Translations under genes and position numbers: made by a program
Assembly: GCA_900770335.1 (NCBI GenBank)
Contig: CAAGKD010000139.1
Span: forward strand, 1-11,340
Reading direction: 5' to 3'
DNA length: 11,340 nt
Source of the DNA: an uncultured Sutterella sp.
GTDB taxonomy: Bacteria > Pseudomonadota > Gammaproteobacteria > Burkholderiales > Burkholderiaceae_F
Notes under the pieces: model-generated
The model's database searches: none
What the model saw: only the letters and a program-made list of their open reading frames with translations
What the model was told of the DNA's origin: nothing
Shown: one piece after another, positions 1 to 6,404 of the stretch
Numbering within the stretch: the first letter of the stretch is position 1
Layout of the letters: every line of letters starts with the position of its first letter

Positions 1-1
1 C

Positions 2-1876
2 AGACATGCATCGCGCAGCAAAAGCTGCAAGCGCTCCATACTTTCCGGGAATAACGGCTTGTCTTTGATGAGCGGCGCGGTCGCCGCCGCCGCGCTCGCG
101 GGCACCCAGGGAGCCCGCGCTATGGGCACGTCCTCGGGCTACGCCGTCGTCGGCTACTCGAGCCAGCAGGGCCCCCTGGGCGAGGTGATGGTCAATCCGT
201 ACGGCATCGCGCCCCTGACGGCGATCATCAGGAACGGCGGCTACGAGCTCCTCAAGGCCCATGTGCGCGTCGTTCCCAAGGAGGGCGGCCAGGAGATCGC
301 CTATGACGTCTCCAAGCGGAGCCTGCTCACCCACGGCGGCGTTCCGGTCTTCGGCCTCTACGCGGACTGGCGCAACACCGTCGAGGTCGAGGCGACGCTG
401 CGCTTCAAGGGCAAGACGAAGGACGTCAAGCACGCCTACACGATCTACGCCGGCCCCGTGACGGGCCTGCCCTCCGGGAACCCCAACGAGCGCGGCCTCA
501 TGTTCACGGCGACCGTGAAGAAAGTCGAGCCCAAGTACCGCGACCGCCTCTACCTCGTCAACAACCTCGGGGTCCCGAGCGCCGCGACGATGCGCCACGT
601 CTGGAACAATCCGATGGGCGGCGCCCTCACGTGGCAGTTCCCGCCGAGGACGGCCATCATCGACACGACGGGCGCCATCCGCTGGTACATCGACTACACC
701 AATCTCTGGAAGCCCGACGATCCGTGGTCGAGCGGCGTCATGATGGGCTTCCACCAGGACGCGAACGGGGCCCTCTCCTGGGGCTTCGGCCAGCGCTACG
801 TCAAGTACGACCTCATGGGCCGGCAGATCTTCAACCGCCGCCTGCCCAACGCCTACTGCGACTTCAGCCATGACATGGACGTCGCCGCCAACGGCCACTA
901 CTTCCTGCGCGTCGCCTCCGCCGACCTGCGCCGCACCGACGAGAAGCGCGTCCGCACGGTCCGCGACATCGTGATCGAGGTGGACGGCGACGGCAACGTC
1001 GTCGACGAATGGCGGCTCTTCGACATCCTCGACCCGTACCGCTCCGACGTCATCAAGGCCCTTGACCAGGGCGCCGTGTGCCTCAACATCGATCCCTCGA
1101 AGGCCGGCCACACCCTCTCGGCCGAGGAGCTCGCCGCGCAGGAGCAGTCGGGCGACTTCGGCGACATCGCCGGCGTCGGCCCGGGCCGCAACTGGGCGCA
1201 CGTCAACTCCGTCGATTACGACCCCTCGGACGACTCGATCATCATCAGCTCGCGCCATCAGTCCGCCGTGATCAAGATCGGCCGCGACAAGAGGGTGAAG
1301 TGGATCCTCGGCGCTCCGAAGGGCTGGAGAAGCCCCTGGAAGGAGGCTCTGCTCACGCCGGTCGGCGCGAAGGGCGAGAAGCTCGCCTGCACCGAGACCG
1401 AGTGCACGGACACGAACTTCGACTGGACGTACACGCAGCACACGGCCTTCCGCATCGACGAGAAGTCCGACAAGCGGTACTGCTTCATCACGGTCTTTGA
1501 CAACGGCGACGCCCGCAACCTCGACCAGCCGCCGCTCGCGTCGATGAAGTACTCCCGCGCCGTCGTCTACAAGATCGATCAGGAAAAGCGCACCGCCGAG
1601 CAGCTCTGGGAGTACGGCAAGGAGCGCGGACACGACTGGTACAGCCCGGTGACGTCCCTCACCCGCTACGAGGCCGACAAGGACTCGATCATGGTCTACT
1701 CGGCCACGGCCGGCATGGACTTCTCGCTCTCCGGCAAGGGCAAGAGCCAGCCGCCGCGTCCGATCATCGATGAGTTCGACTGGATGGCCAAGGAGCCGGC
1801 CGTCGAGATCCAGATGAGCGCCGGCAGCGGCTACCGCGCCTTCCCGGTGCTTCTCAAGAAGGCCTTCTCGAAGTAA
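2..1876 (+). CDS. assT: Aryl-sulfate sulfotransferase A (AssT family), 5' end probably outside the window
   Basis: Periplasmic PAPS-independent arylsulfotransferase, which moves sulfate from one phenolic sulfate ester to another phenol through a sulfo-histidine intermediate. Numbering from the TTG at 59, the protein has the family's conserved blocks: DFSH (H271), NWAHVNS (H381), ISSRH (R399) and TQHT (H461). By spacing these match the E. coli AssT active site (H252, H356, R374, H436), with H461 as the expected sulfated residue. C444 and C449 match the structural disulfide pair. The frame is open with no stop back to base 2. The added 19 residues contain CKRSIL ahead of a hydrophobic stretch ending GARA, which makes a credible signal peptide. 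Starting at TTG 59 would leave no basic n-region, so I favour a start left of the window. The protein is a clear paralogue of the gene at 3104-4930, with long near-identical stretches. Family is certain; the start is not. Confidence 0.93.
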   Translation, partial: RHASRSKSCKRSILSGNNGLSLMSGAVAAAALAGTQGARAMGTSSGYAVVGYSSQQGPLGEVMVNPYGIAPLTAIIRNGGYELLKAHVRVVPKEGGQEIAYDVSKRSLLTHGGVPVFGLYADWRNTVEVEATLRFKGKTKDVKHAYTIYAGPVTGLPSGNPNERGLMFTATVKKVEPKYRDRLYLVNNLGVPSAATMRHVWNNPMGGALTWQFPPRTAIIDTTGAIRWYIDYTNLWKPDDPWSSGVMMGFHQDANGALSWGFGQRYVKYDLMGRQIFNRRLPNAYCDFSHDMDVAANGHYFLRVASADLRRTDEKRVRTVRDIVIEVDGDGNVVDEWRLFDILDPYRSDVIKALDQGAVCLNIDPSKAGHTLSAEELAAQEQSGDFGDIAGVGPGRNWAHVNSVDYDPSDDSIIISSRHQSAVIKIGRDKRVKWILGAPKGWRSPWKEALLTPVGAKGEKLACTETECTDTNFDWTYTQHTAFRIDEKSDKRYCFITVFDNGDARNLDQPPLASMKYSRAVVYKIDQEKRTAEQLWEYGKERGHDWYSPVTSLTRYEADKDSIMVYSATAGMDFSLSGKGKSQPPRPIIDEFDWMAKEPAVEIQMSAGSGYRAFPVLLKKAFSK

Positions 1877-1910
1877 GCAAGCCGCGGCGTTGAGCCTTTG
1901 ACGAGTGTAC

Positions 1911-1955
1911 GGACGGGACGCCTCCCCTTCGCGGGGAGCGCGTCCCGTCCTGTTT
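1911..1955 (+). terminator. Intrinsic terminator after sulfotransferase A
   Basis: A 10-bp perfect outer stem (1911-1920 with 1941-1950) continues, after one bulged base, into a CTCCCC/GGGGAG inner stem with a TTCGC loop. TGTTT follows. It lies 35 bases after the stop codon at 1874-1876. The T-tract is short, but the stem is very stable. Confidence 0.8.
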
Positions 1956-2779
1956 CGAGCGTTTCGAGCGCCATGAAAAGCTGCGCTTCCGGCAGGTTCA
2001 GAAAACGCCGGTCATCACCCTGTCCGGCGGATATTTTCCAAAGCGCACGGGAGGCGGATAGGGTTTGAATTCTCTGAGATCTCGGACATTTTGTCGATCT
2101 CGATCGAAGAGGTGATCGCCTCTTCGATCGAGAACAATGCGGGCGCTCGCGCTGATGACGAGGGAGGCGCTGCGGATCGGGCGGCTCTCCTCGCTCACGG
2201 GCGGCTGCGAGCCTGCGGTGAAGCGCTGGGGCTGGCGACGGCGCAGGCTTGCGGACTTGTTCATCTTCTTGGCGGCGCTGCACGCTCCGGGCGTCACCCG
2301 TCCGCTCATCCGCACGCCGAAGCTCCTCAAGACCGGCTCCGGGCTCGCCCGCGCATCTCATCGGGTTTGATGCGCCCGATGCGCTCTGCCGCGATCCTCT
2401 CGGGCCGGCGCTTATCAGGAGCTTCGTCGACATGGAGATTCTGAAGCGCTCGCGGCGCAACGGCGTCGAGCCGGAGCTCGTGCATCTGCGTGACGCGAAG
2501 TCCGCCGCAGCATTTGATCTTCTCATCCGCGCCAAGCGCCTCCGGCATCCGGTTTGCACAAGGACGGGCGGGCGGCCGTCGGCTCGGAACGAGGACTCGC
2601 GCTCCTCGGCAGGCTTGATCTGACTCTCGGAGCCGGAGCGGACATCCGCACAACCCGAGCACTCCACCCGGCCTGACGTCGAGATCTTCGGGCGCAATTG
2701 TCGGCTCAAGCCCTATTCACTCCCGGGCCGGAAGGCGGGGAATGCCAGGAATGGGCAGGCAGGAATTGAAGCGAAGGAA
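1956..2779. other. Gene-free stretch, possibly decayed sequence
   Basis: No frame on either strand gives a recognisable protein or combines a good start, ribosome binding site and sensible length. Open frames of up to about 290 codons exist (for example on the minus strand across 1831-2709). Their translations are Arg/Ser-rich and low in complexity, typical of chance frames in GC-rich DNA. The only clear structure is the 15-bp inverted repeat at 2098-2133. Composition drops to more A+T around 2035-2100. It could be an eroded gene or insertion, but I cannot name an ancestor. Confidence 0.5.
2098..2133. repeat. Perfect 15-bp inverted repeat with 6-base spacer
   Basis: The arm TCTCGATCGAAGAGG (2098-2112) is repeated exactly as its reverse complement at 2119-2133, with TGATCG between. 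Neither side has a T-tract, so it is not an ordinary intrinsic terminator. It sits in gene-free DNA about 220 bases after sulfotransferase A. It could be a protein binding site, an RNA processing hairpin or a repeat-family member. Confidence 0.8.
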
Positions 2780-2880
2780 CCTCTGAACAAATCCGATTTC
2801 AGGCAGTCCCTGGGGAACAACTTCCATGAGAACCAATGACAATTCTTCGCCTTGAGCTAAGAAATTGAATTGTTCAGAGG
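2780..2880. mobile_element. 101-bp unit bounded by inverted repeats (MITE-like or insertion-sequence remnant)
   Basis: CCTCTGAACAA at 2780-2790 and its exact reverse complement TTGTTCAGAGG at 2870-2880 bound the unit. The similarity continues inward imperfectly to about 20 bases (left ATCCGATTTC against right-end complement TTCAATTTC). The ends resemble terminal repeats of IS5-superfamily elements, from memory only. The 79 bases between are richer in A+T than the surrounding DNA and encode no transposase. I see no target-site duplication (left flank GAAGGAA, right flank CGCCAG). An internally deleted element or miniature element is the best guess. Confidence 0.4.
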
Positions 2881-2926
2881 CGCCAGAAGCTTCCCGCCTC
2901 ACGGATTGAATCCGGATAGCTCATGC

Positions 2927-2963
2927 GAATCGGGCCGCGACTCCAAGGAGCGCGGCCCGATTC
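2927..2963. repeat. Perfect 13-bp inverted repeat
   Basis: GAATCGGGCCGCG (2927-2939) pairs exactly with CGCGGCCCGATTC (2951-2963) across an 11-base loop. Transcripts of sulfotransferase B reach it about 140 bases after the stop. It has no T-tract on either side, so it could block RNA decay or act as a back-up terminator in the convergent region. A small palindrome, CGGATT-G-AATCCG, lies just to the left at 2902-2914. Confidence 0.65.
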
Positions 2964-3036
2964 ATCTGCGCGTGCTTGAACTGACTCAGGAGGGCGTCTG
3001 CGGACCGTCTCCCCCGCATTCCGCAAGAGAATGCCC

Positions 3037-3073
3037 AAGAAAAGCTTCCGGAACGGGAGGAGGGTCTCCGAAG
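3037..3073 (-). terminator. Probable intrinsic terminator of sulfotransferase B
   Basis: Read on the minus strand, CTTCGGA (3073-3067) pairs with TCCGGAAG (3052-3045) with one bulge and a 14-base loop. CTTTTCTT (3044-3037) follows. It begins about 30 bases past the stop at 3104-3106. The loop is large, so the call is moderate. Confidence 0.45.
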
Positions 3074-3103
3074 AGCCGCCCAGGAGTCAGATCATTTGCG
3101 GCA

Positions 3104-4930
3104 TCACTTCATGTCGAACGCCTTCTGGACGTTGATCGGCATGGCCTGGTAGCCCAGGGAGCTCTTGATGCGGATCTCGACGGACGGAGTCGTGGAGCCC
3201 CACTTGAACTCGTTGATGCAGGGGTTCGGCGCCTCGGTGTTGAACTTCCTCAGGTCGAGGCCGGCGGTGGCGGAGTAGACCATGATGGAGTCCTTGTCCT
3301 TCTCGTACTCGGTGAGGGACGTGACCGGGCTGTACCACTCGTGGCCGCGTTCCTTGCCGTACTCCCAGATCTGCTGAACGGTCATCTTGTTCTGGTCGAT
3401 CTTGTAGATGACGGCGCGCGAGTACTTCATGTCCGGAAGCGGCGGCTGCTCCATGCCGCGGGCGTCGCCATTGTCGAAGACCGACAGATAGAAGACGTTC
3501 TTGTCGGACTTGTCGTCGATGCGCCAGCCGGTGTGCTGCGTCCAGGTCCAGTCGAAGTCGCCCTCGCACTTGCTGTTCTCGCACTTGATGGGCTTGCCGT
3601 CCTTGTCAACCGGGGTGAGGACCTTCTTGGCGAGCTCGCCCTTCCAGCCTTCGGGCGAGGCGAGGATCCACTTGACCTTCTTGTCGCGGCCGATCTTGAT
3701 GACGGCGGACTGGTGGCGCGAGCTGATCACGATCGAGTCGTCGGTCGGGTCGTAGTCGACGGAGTTGACGTGCGCCCAGTTGCGGCCCGGGCCGACGCCG
3801 GCGATGTCGCCGAAGCGGTCGCTCTTGTCCATGGCGGCGAGCTCGGCGGCCGTGAGGGTCTTGCCGGACTGCGAGGCGTCAAGGTTGAGGCACACCGCGC
3901 CCTGGTCGAGGGCCTTGATCACGTTGTCGCGATACGGGTCGAGGATGTCGAAGAGCCTGAAGTCGTCGACCACGTTGCCGTTCTGATCGACCTCGGCGAT
4001 GACGTCACGCACCGTGTGGAGGCGCTTGCCGTCCGGGCGACGGTAGTCCGCGCTCGAAACGCGCAGGAAGTAGTGCCCGTTCTGAGCGTTGTCCATGGCG
4101 TGCGAGAAGTCGGCGTAGCCGTTCGGGAGGCGGCGGTTGAAGACCTCGCGGCCCATCAGGTCGTACTTGGCGTAGCGCTGGCCGTAGCCGAACGTGAACA
4201 TGCCGTCCTTGCCCTGGTGGAAGCCCATCATGATGCCGGACTGATAGATCGTCTCGGGGTCATAGATCGGATCGACGAACATGTACCAGCGGACCTCGCC
4301 CTTCGTGTCGAGGATCGCGTTCTGCGGGTAGTAGTTCCACTCGAGGGCGCCGCCCATCGGGTTGTTCCACACGACGCGGGCCTGCTTCGGGGCGGTCGAC
4401 AGGAAGTTGTTGACGAGGTAGAGGCGGTCGGAGAACTCGGGATCGACCTTGACGACCTCGGTCTCGAACATGTTGTGGTGCTGGGCCATCGAGCCGTTCA
4501 CCGGCGTGTAGACGGCCGGGGCGTAGACGCGGTAGGACTCGTTCTCGACGCGCGTCTCCTTGCCGTGGTCGACGATGGTGTAGCTCACCTCGACCGTGTT
4601 GTTGTAGTCCGGATACAGGCCGAAGACCGGGATGCCCGCGTAGGTGCGCAGGGCCGTGTCGCTCACGTTGTACTTGATCTCCTGGCCGTCCTTCTTCGGC
4701 ACGACGCGCACGACCGCGTCCTTGAGCTGGTAGCCGCCGTTCCTGATCACGGCCGTGAGCGGCGCGATCTTGTAGGGGTTCACGACGATCTCGCCGATCT
4801 TGCCCGGGGCGACGTAGTGGACCGCCGGGCCGCTCGAGCCGCCCGCGGCCATGACGGAGGCGGGAAGGCCGAAGCCGGCGATGAGGGCGACGGAGAGGGC
4901 GATGGGGGTGAGCTTGGACTTCAGTGACAT
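3104..4930 (-). CDS. assT: Aryl-sulfate sulfotransferase B (AssT family)
   Basis: A 608-residue periplasmic arylsulfotransferase, complete and near the usual family length of about 600. Residues 1-28 form a Sec signal peptide: two lysines, a hydrophobic core and ASVMA as the cleavage site. The four expected catalytic residues are H277 (DFSH), H387 (NWAHVNS), R405 (SSRH) and H466 (TQHT). After removing the signal these fall within three positions of E. coli AssT H252, H356, R374 and H436. C450 and C455 probably form the conserved disulfide. The frame is open for 53 more codons upstream. I chose the ATG at 4930 because AAAGGAG (4939-4945) sits 8 bases before it and the signal peptide starts there. 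The gene is divergent from the LysR gene at 5241 and convergent with sulfotransferase A. No dsbL/dsbI-type partner is next to it. Confidence 0.96.
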   Translation of the reverse strand: MSLKSKLTPIALSVALIAGFGLPASVMAAGGSSGPAVHYVAPGKIGEIVVNPYKIAPLTAVIRNGGYQLKDAVVRVVPKKDGQEIKYNVSDTALRTYAGIPVFGLYPDYNNTVEVSYTIVDHGKETRVENESYRVYAPAVYTPVNGSMAQHHNMFETEVVKVDPEFSDRLYLVNNFLSTAPKQARVVWNNPMGGALEWNYYPQNAILDTKGEVRWYMFVDPIYDPETIYQSGIMMGFHQGKDGMFTFGYGQRYAKYDLMGREVFNRRLPNGYADFSHAMDNAQNGHYFLRVSSADYRRPDGKRLHTVRDVIAEVDQNGNVVDDFRLFDILDPYRDNVIKALDQGAVCLNLDASQSGKTLTAAELAAMDKSDRFGDIAGVGPGRNWAHVNSVDYDPTDDSIVISSRHQSAVIKIGRDKKVKWILASPEGWKGELAKKVLTPVDKDGKPIKCENSKCEGDFDWTWTQHTGWRIDDKSDKNVFYLSVFDNGDARGMEQPPLPDMKYSRAVIYKIDQNKMTVQQIWEYGKERGHEWYSPVTSLTEYEKDKDSIMVYSATAGLDLRKFNTEAPNPCINEFKWGSTTPSVEIRIKSSLGYQAMPINVQKAFDMK

Positions 4931-4938
4931 GCTGTCGA

Positions 4939-4945
4939 CTCCTTT
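4939..4945 (-). promoter_or_regulatory. Ribosome binding site fixing the start of sulfotransferase B
   Basis: AAAGGAG on the minus strand, 8 bases ahead of the ATG at 4930. It rules out the 53-codon upstream extension as the normal start, because no comparable site precedes the far start near 5089. Confidence 0.85.
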
Positions 4946-5048
4946 CTGTTCCTTGTTTGCTCCGTCGGGCGCGCTCCTTCGCCGGTCCGGGGCGAAGGGA
5001 GGGCGCTCGACATGCCTGACAGCGTAAGGAAAGCGCCGGTCCCGCGGT

Positions 5049-5110
5049 ATTGTCATCTTCCTTCGAAAAATGACATGATGTGGAAACATGATTTTCCATT
5101 CGACGGAAAA
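5049..5110. promoter_or_regulatory. Divergent operator/promoter region between sulfotransferase B and LysR
   Basis: Several symmetric elements overlap in 62 A+T-rich bases. These are TGTCAT-N13-ATGACA (5051-5075), TGGAAA-N6-TTTCCA (5081-5098), TTTTCC-N7-GGAAAA (5092-5110) and the direct repeat ACATGAT (5073-5079 and 5086-5092). LysR-type regulators normally bind dyads of this kind between their own gene and a divergent target. A weak minus-strand promoter fits inside: -35 ATGTCA (5076-5071), a 16-base spacer and -10 GACAAT (5054-5049). It would give sulfotransferase B a leader of about 110 bases. Which dyad is the real operator cannot be decided here. Confidence 0.55.
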
Positions 5111-5240
5111 AGAAAGAGGCGATCCCGGGCGTCGCGCCGAATTGACGCGGGCCTGTGCGCCGCAGGATGGAACGCCTGAGGTAAAGCCTCAGCAAAAAGC
5201 ACAAGGAATTCAAAAGAGAGTTCCAGAAGGAGAGAACCCG

Positions 5241-6239
5241 ATGAAGTCCGATCTCAACCACGAGGCGCTGATCTTTCTCAAGACCCTCTACGAGACGCAG
5301 AACCTCGTCAACGCGGCCAATCAGCTCGGCTACGCGCCGGCCACGGCCTCAAGGATGCTCGCGCGGCTGCGCGCGATCTTCGACGACGAGCTCTTCACGC
5401 GGTGCGCGGGCGGGCTCGCCGCGACCTGGCGCACGACCGAGCTCATGCCGCAGGTGCGCAGGCTCCTTGACGACTACGACAGGCTTCTCGAGGCGAACGC
5501 CTTCGACCCGAAGCGCCTCGCGCGGAACTTCCGCATCGCGGGAGTGGACCACGGGGTGGTGTTCCTCGGGGGCGCCGTGGCGCGCATGAGCGAGGTGGCG
5601 CCCGGGGTCTCGATCGAGATGACGGAGATCACGAACGACTGGCCGATGCAGCTGCGCACGGGCGAGCTCGACGCCGTGATCAGCCCGATGGAGACCGTCC
5701 CGGAGGGGTTTCACTACCTCACGCTTCGCGACGACCTCAAGACCCACTTCATGTGCCGCACGGGGCATCCGCTCCTTGCGATCGCGCAGGAGCGGGCGAA
5801 CAAGGGCGAGCGGGCCGTCGTCACCGAGCGCGAGCTCCTCGAGTACGGGTTCGTCGAGGTGACCTGGCGGCCGACGAACTACTTTCGGCTCATGAAGAGC
5901 CGCGAGACGGCGCTCTTCGCGATGCGGCGCGTCGTGATGAGAACGCCGTACTTTCTCGGTGCGATGAAGGTCGTCGCGTCGAGCGACCTCATCATGCACC
6001 TCTCGAACATTCTCGGGGACTGGTGCATCACGCAGGGCTTTCTCGCGCGGATTCCGGTCGAGCCGGGCTTGGGCTTTAAGGAGCACCCCTTCTCGCCCAA
6101 GCTCATCTGGCACGACCGGAGCCACCACGATCCGGCGATGCAGTGGCTCAGGAGCATGGTCCTCTCGGCCGTGAGGAAGGAGGCGACGCTCGCCGCCGCG
6201 TGCGCGGGCGTCGCGTCCGCGATCGTCCCCGAGCCCTGA
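5241..6239 (+). CDS. LysR-type transcriptional regulator
   Basis: A 332-residue LysR-family protein of usual length. The N-terminal winged helix-turn-helix (about residues 4-63) reads like the NodD/LeuO-type branch: LVNAANQLGYAPATASRML, then LARLRAIFDDELFTR. A periplasmic-binding-like effector domain follows from about residue 95, with a GELDAVISP block near 140-149. The ATG at 5241 has AAGGAG (5227-5232) 8 bases upstream. The open frame runs back to 5088, but the added residues do not look like LysR sequence. The gene is divergent from sulfotransferase B across 310 bases of palindrome-rich DNA, which makes that gene its most likely target and an aryl sulfate or phenol a plausible ligand (inference). 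No clear T-tract terminator follows it on the plus strand. Confidence 0.93.
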   Translation: MKSDLNHEALIFLKTLYETQNLVNAANQLGYAPATASRMLARLRAIFDDELFTRCAGGLAATWRTTELMPQVRRLLDDYDRLLEANAFDPKRLARNFRIAGVDHGVVFLGGAVARMSEVAPGVSIEMTEITNDWPMQLRTGELDAVISPMETVPEGFHYLTLRDDLKTHFMCRTGHPLLAIAQERANKGERAVVTERELLEYGFVEVTWRPTNYFRLMKSRETALFAMRRVVMRTPYFLGAMKVVASSDLIMHLSNILGDWCITQGFLARIPVEPGLGFKEHPFSPKLIWHDRSHHDPAMQWLRSMVLSAVRKEATLAAACAGVASAIVPEP

Positions 6240-6291
6240 GGGCGGCGCAGGGAGCTCGGGCGGCGGAGGATTCTCAGGCGCAGGAAAGAGG

Positions 6292-6336
6292 CGCAAAAAG
6301 CAAGAGCCCGCAGCTTCCCGGAAGGGGGCCGCGGGC
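6292..6336 (-). terminator. Intrinsic terminator downstream of the broken peptide-binding gene
   Basis: Read on the minus strand, GCCCGC (6336-6331) pairs with GCGGGC (6311-6306), enclosing a small CTTCC-GGAAG hairpin. TCTTGCTTTTTG follows. It lies about 70 bases after the stop of the minus-strand pseudogene. On the plus strand the stem lacks a T-tract, so it would serve the LysR gene poorly. Confidence 0.5.
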
Positions 6337-6352
6337 GTCGGGATTCCGGCCG

Positions 6353-6392
6353 GATCAGGAGATCAGGAGATCAGGCGATCAGCGGATCCGGG
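6353..6392. repeat. Short tandem repeat of an 8-base GATC-containing unit
   Basis: GATCAGGA occurs twice in tandem (6353-6368), then GATCAGGC (6369-6376), GATCAGCG (6377-6384) and GATCCGGG (6385-6392). Another GATCGG follows shortly after. Five units are in register, with divergence growing to the right. It lies between two convergent genes, just past the stop of the peptide-binding pseudogene. Confidence 0.75.
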
Positions 6393-6404
6393 AGGATCGG
6401 GCGG

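Noticed and set aside
59..61. TTG at 59 as the start of sulfotransferase A
   Set aside because: The frame is open further upstream with basic residues that complete a signal peptide, and only a weak GGGA precedes this TTG. Kept only as an alternative.
6..68. Short ATG frame at the left edge (MHRAAKAAS...)
   Set aside because: It stops after 20 codons and is out of frame with the sulfotransferase, so it cannot supply its signal peptide.
2098..2133. The 15-bp inverted repeat as an intrinsic terminator
   Set aside because: Neither flank has a T-tract (ACAATG on one side, TCGACAAAATG in the reverse direction), and sulfotransferase A already has a strong terminator at 1911-1955.
1831..2709. Minus-strand open frame of 292 codons overlapping the end of sulfotransferase A
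   Set aside because: It overlaps a real gene, crosses a strong terminator and the 15-bp inverted repeat, and gives low-complexity Arg/Ser sequence.
2870..4927. Plus-strand open frame of 685 codons opposite sulfotransferase B
   Set aside because: It is an antisense shadow. The translation is a run of Val, Asp, Leu, Arg and Gly without family motifs, while the minus strand encodes a full AssT protein with active-site residues, signal peptide and ribosome binding site.
6353..6392. GATC tandem repeat as a CRISPR array
   Set aside because: Units are 8 bases with no spacers, and no cas gene is present.
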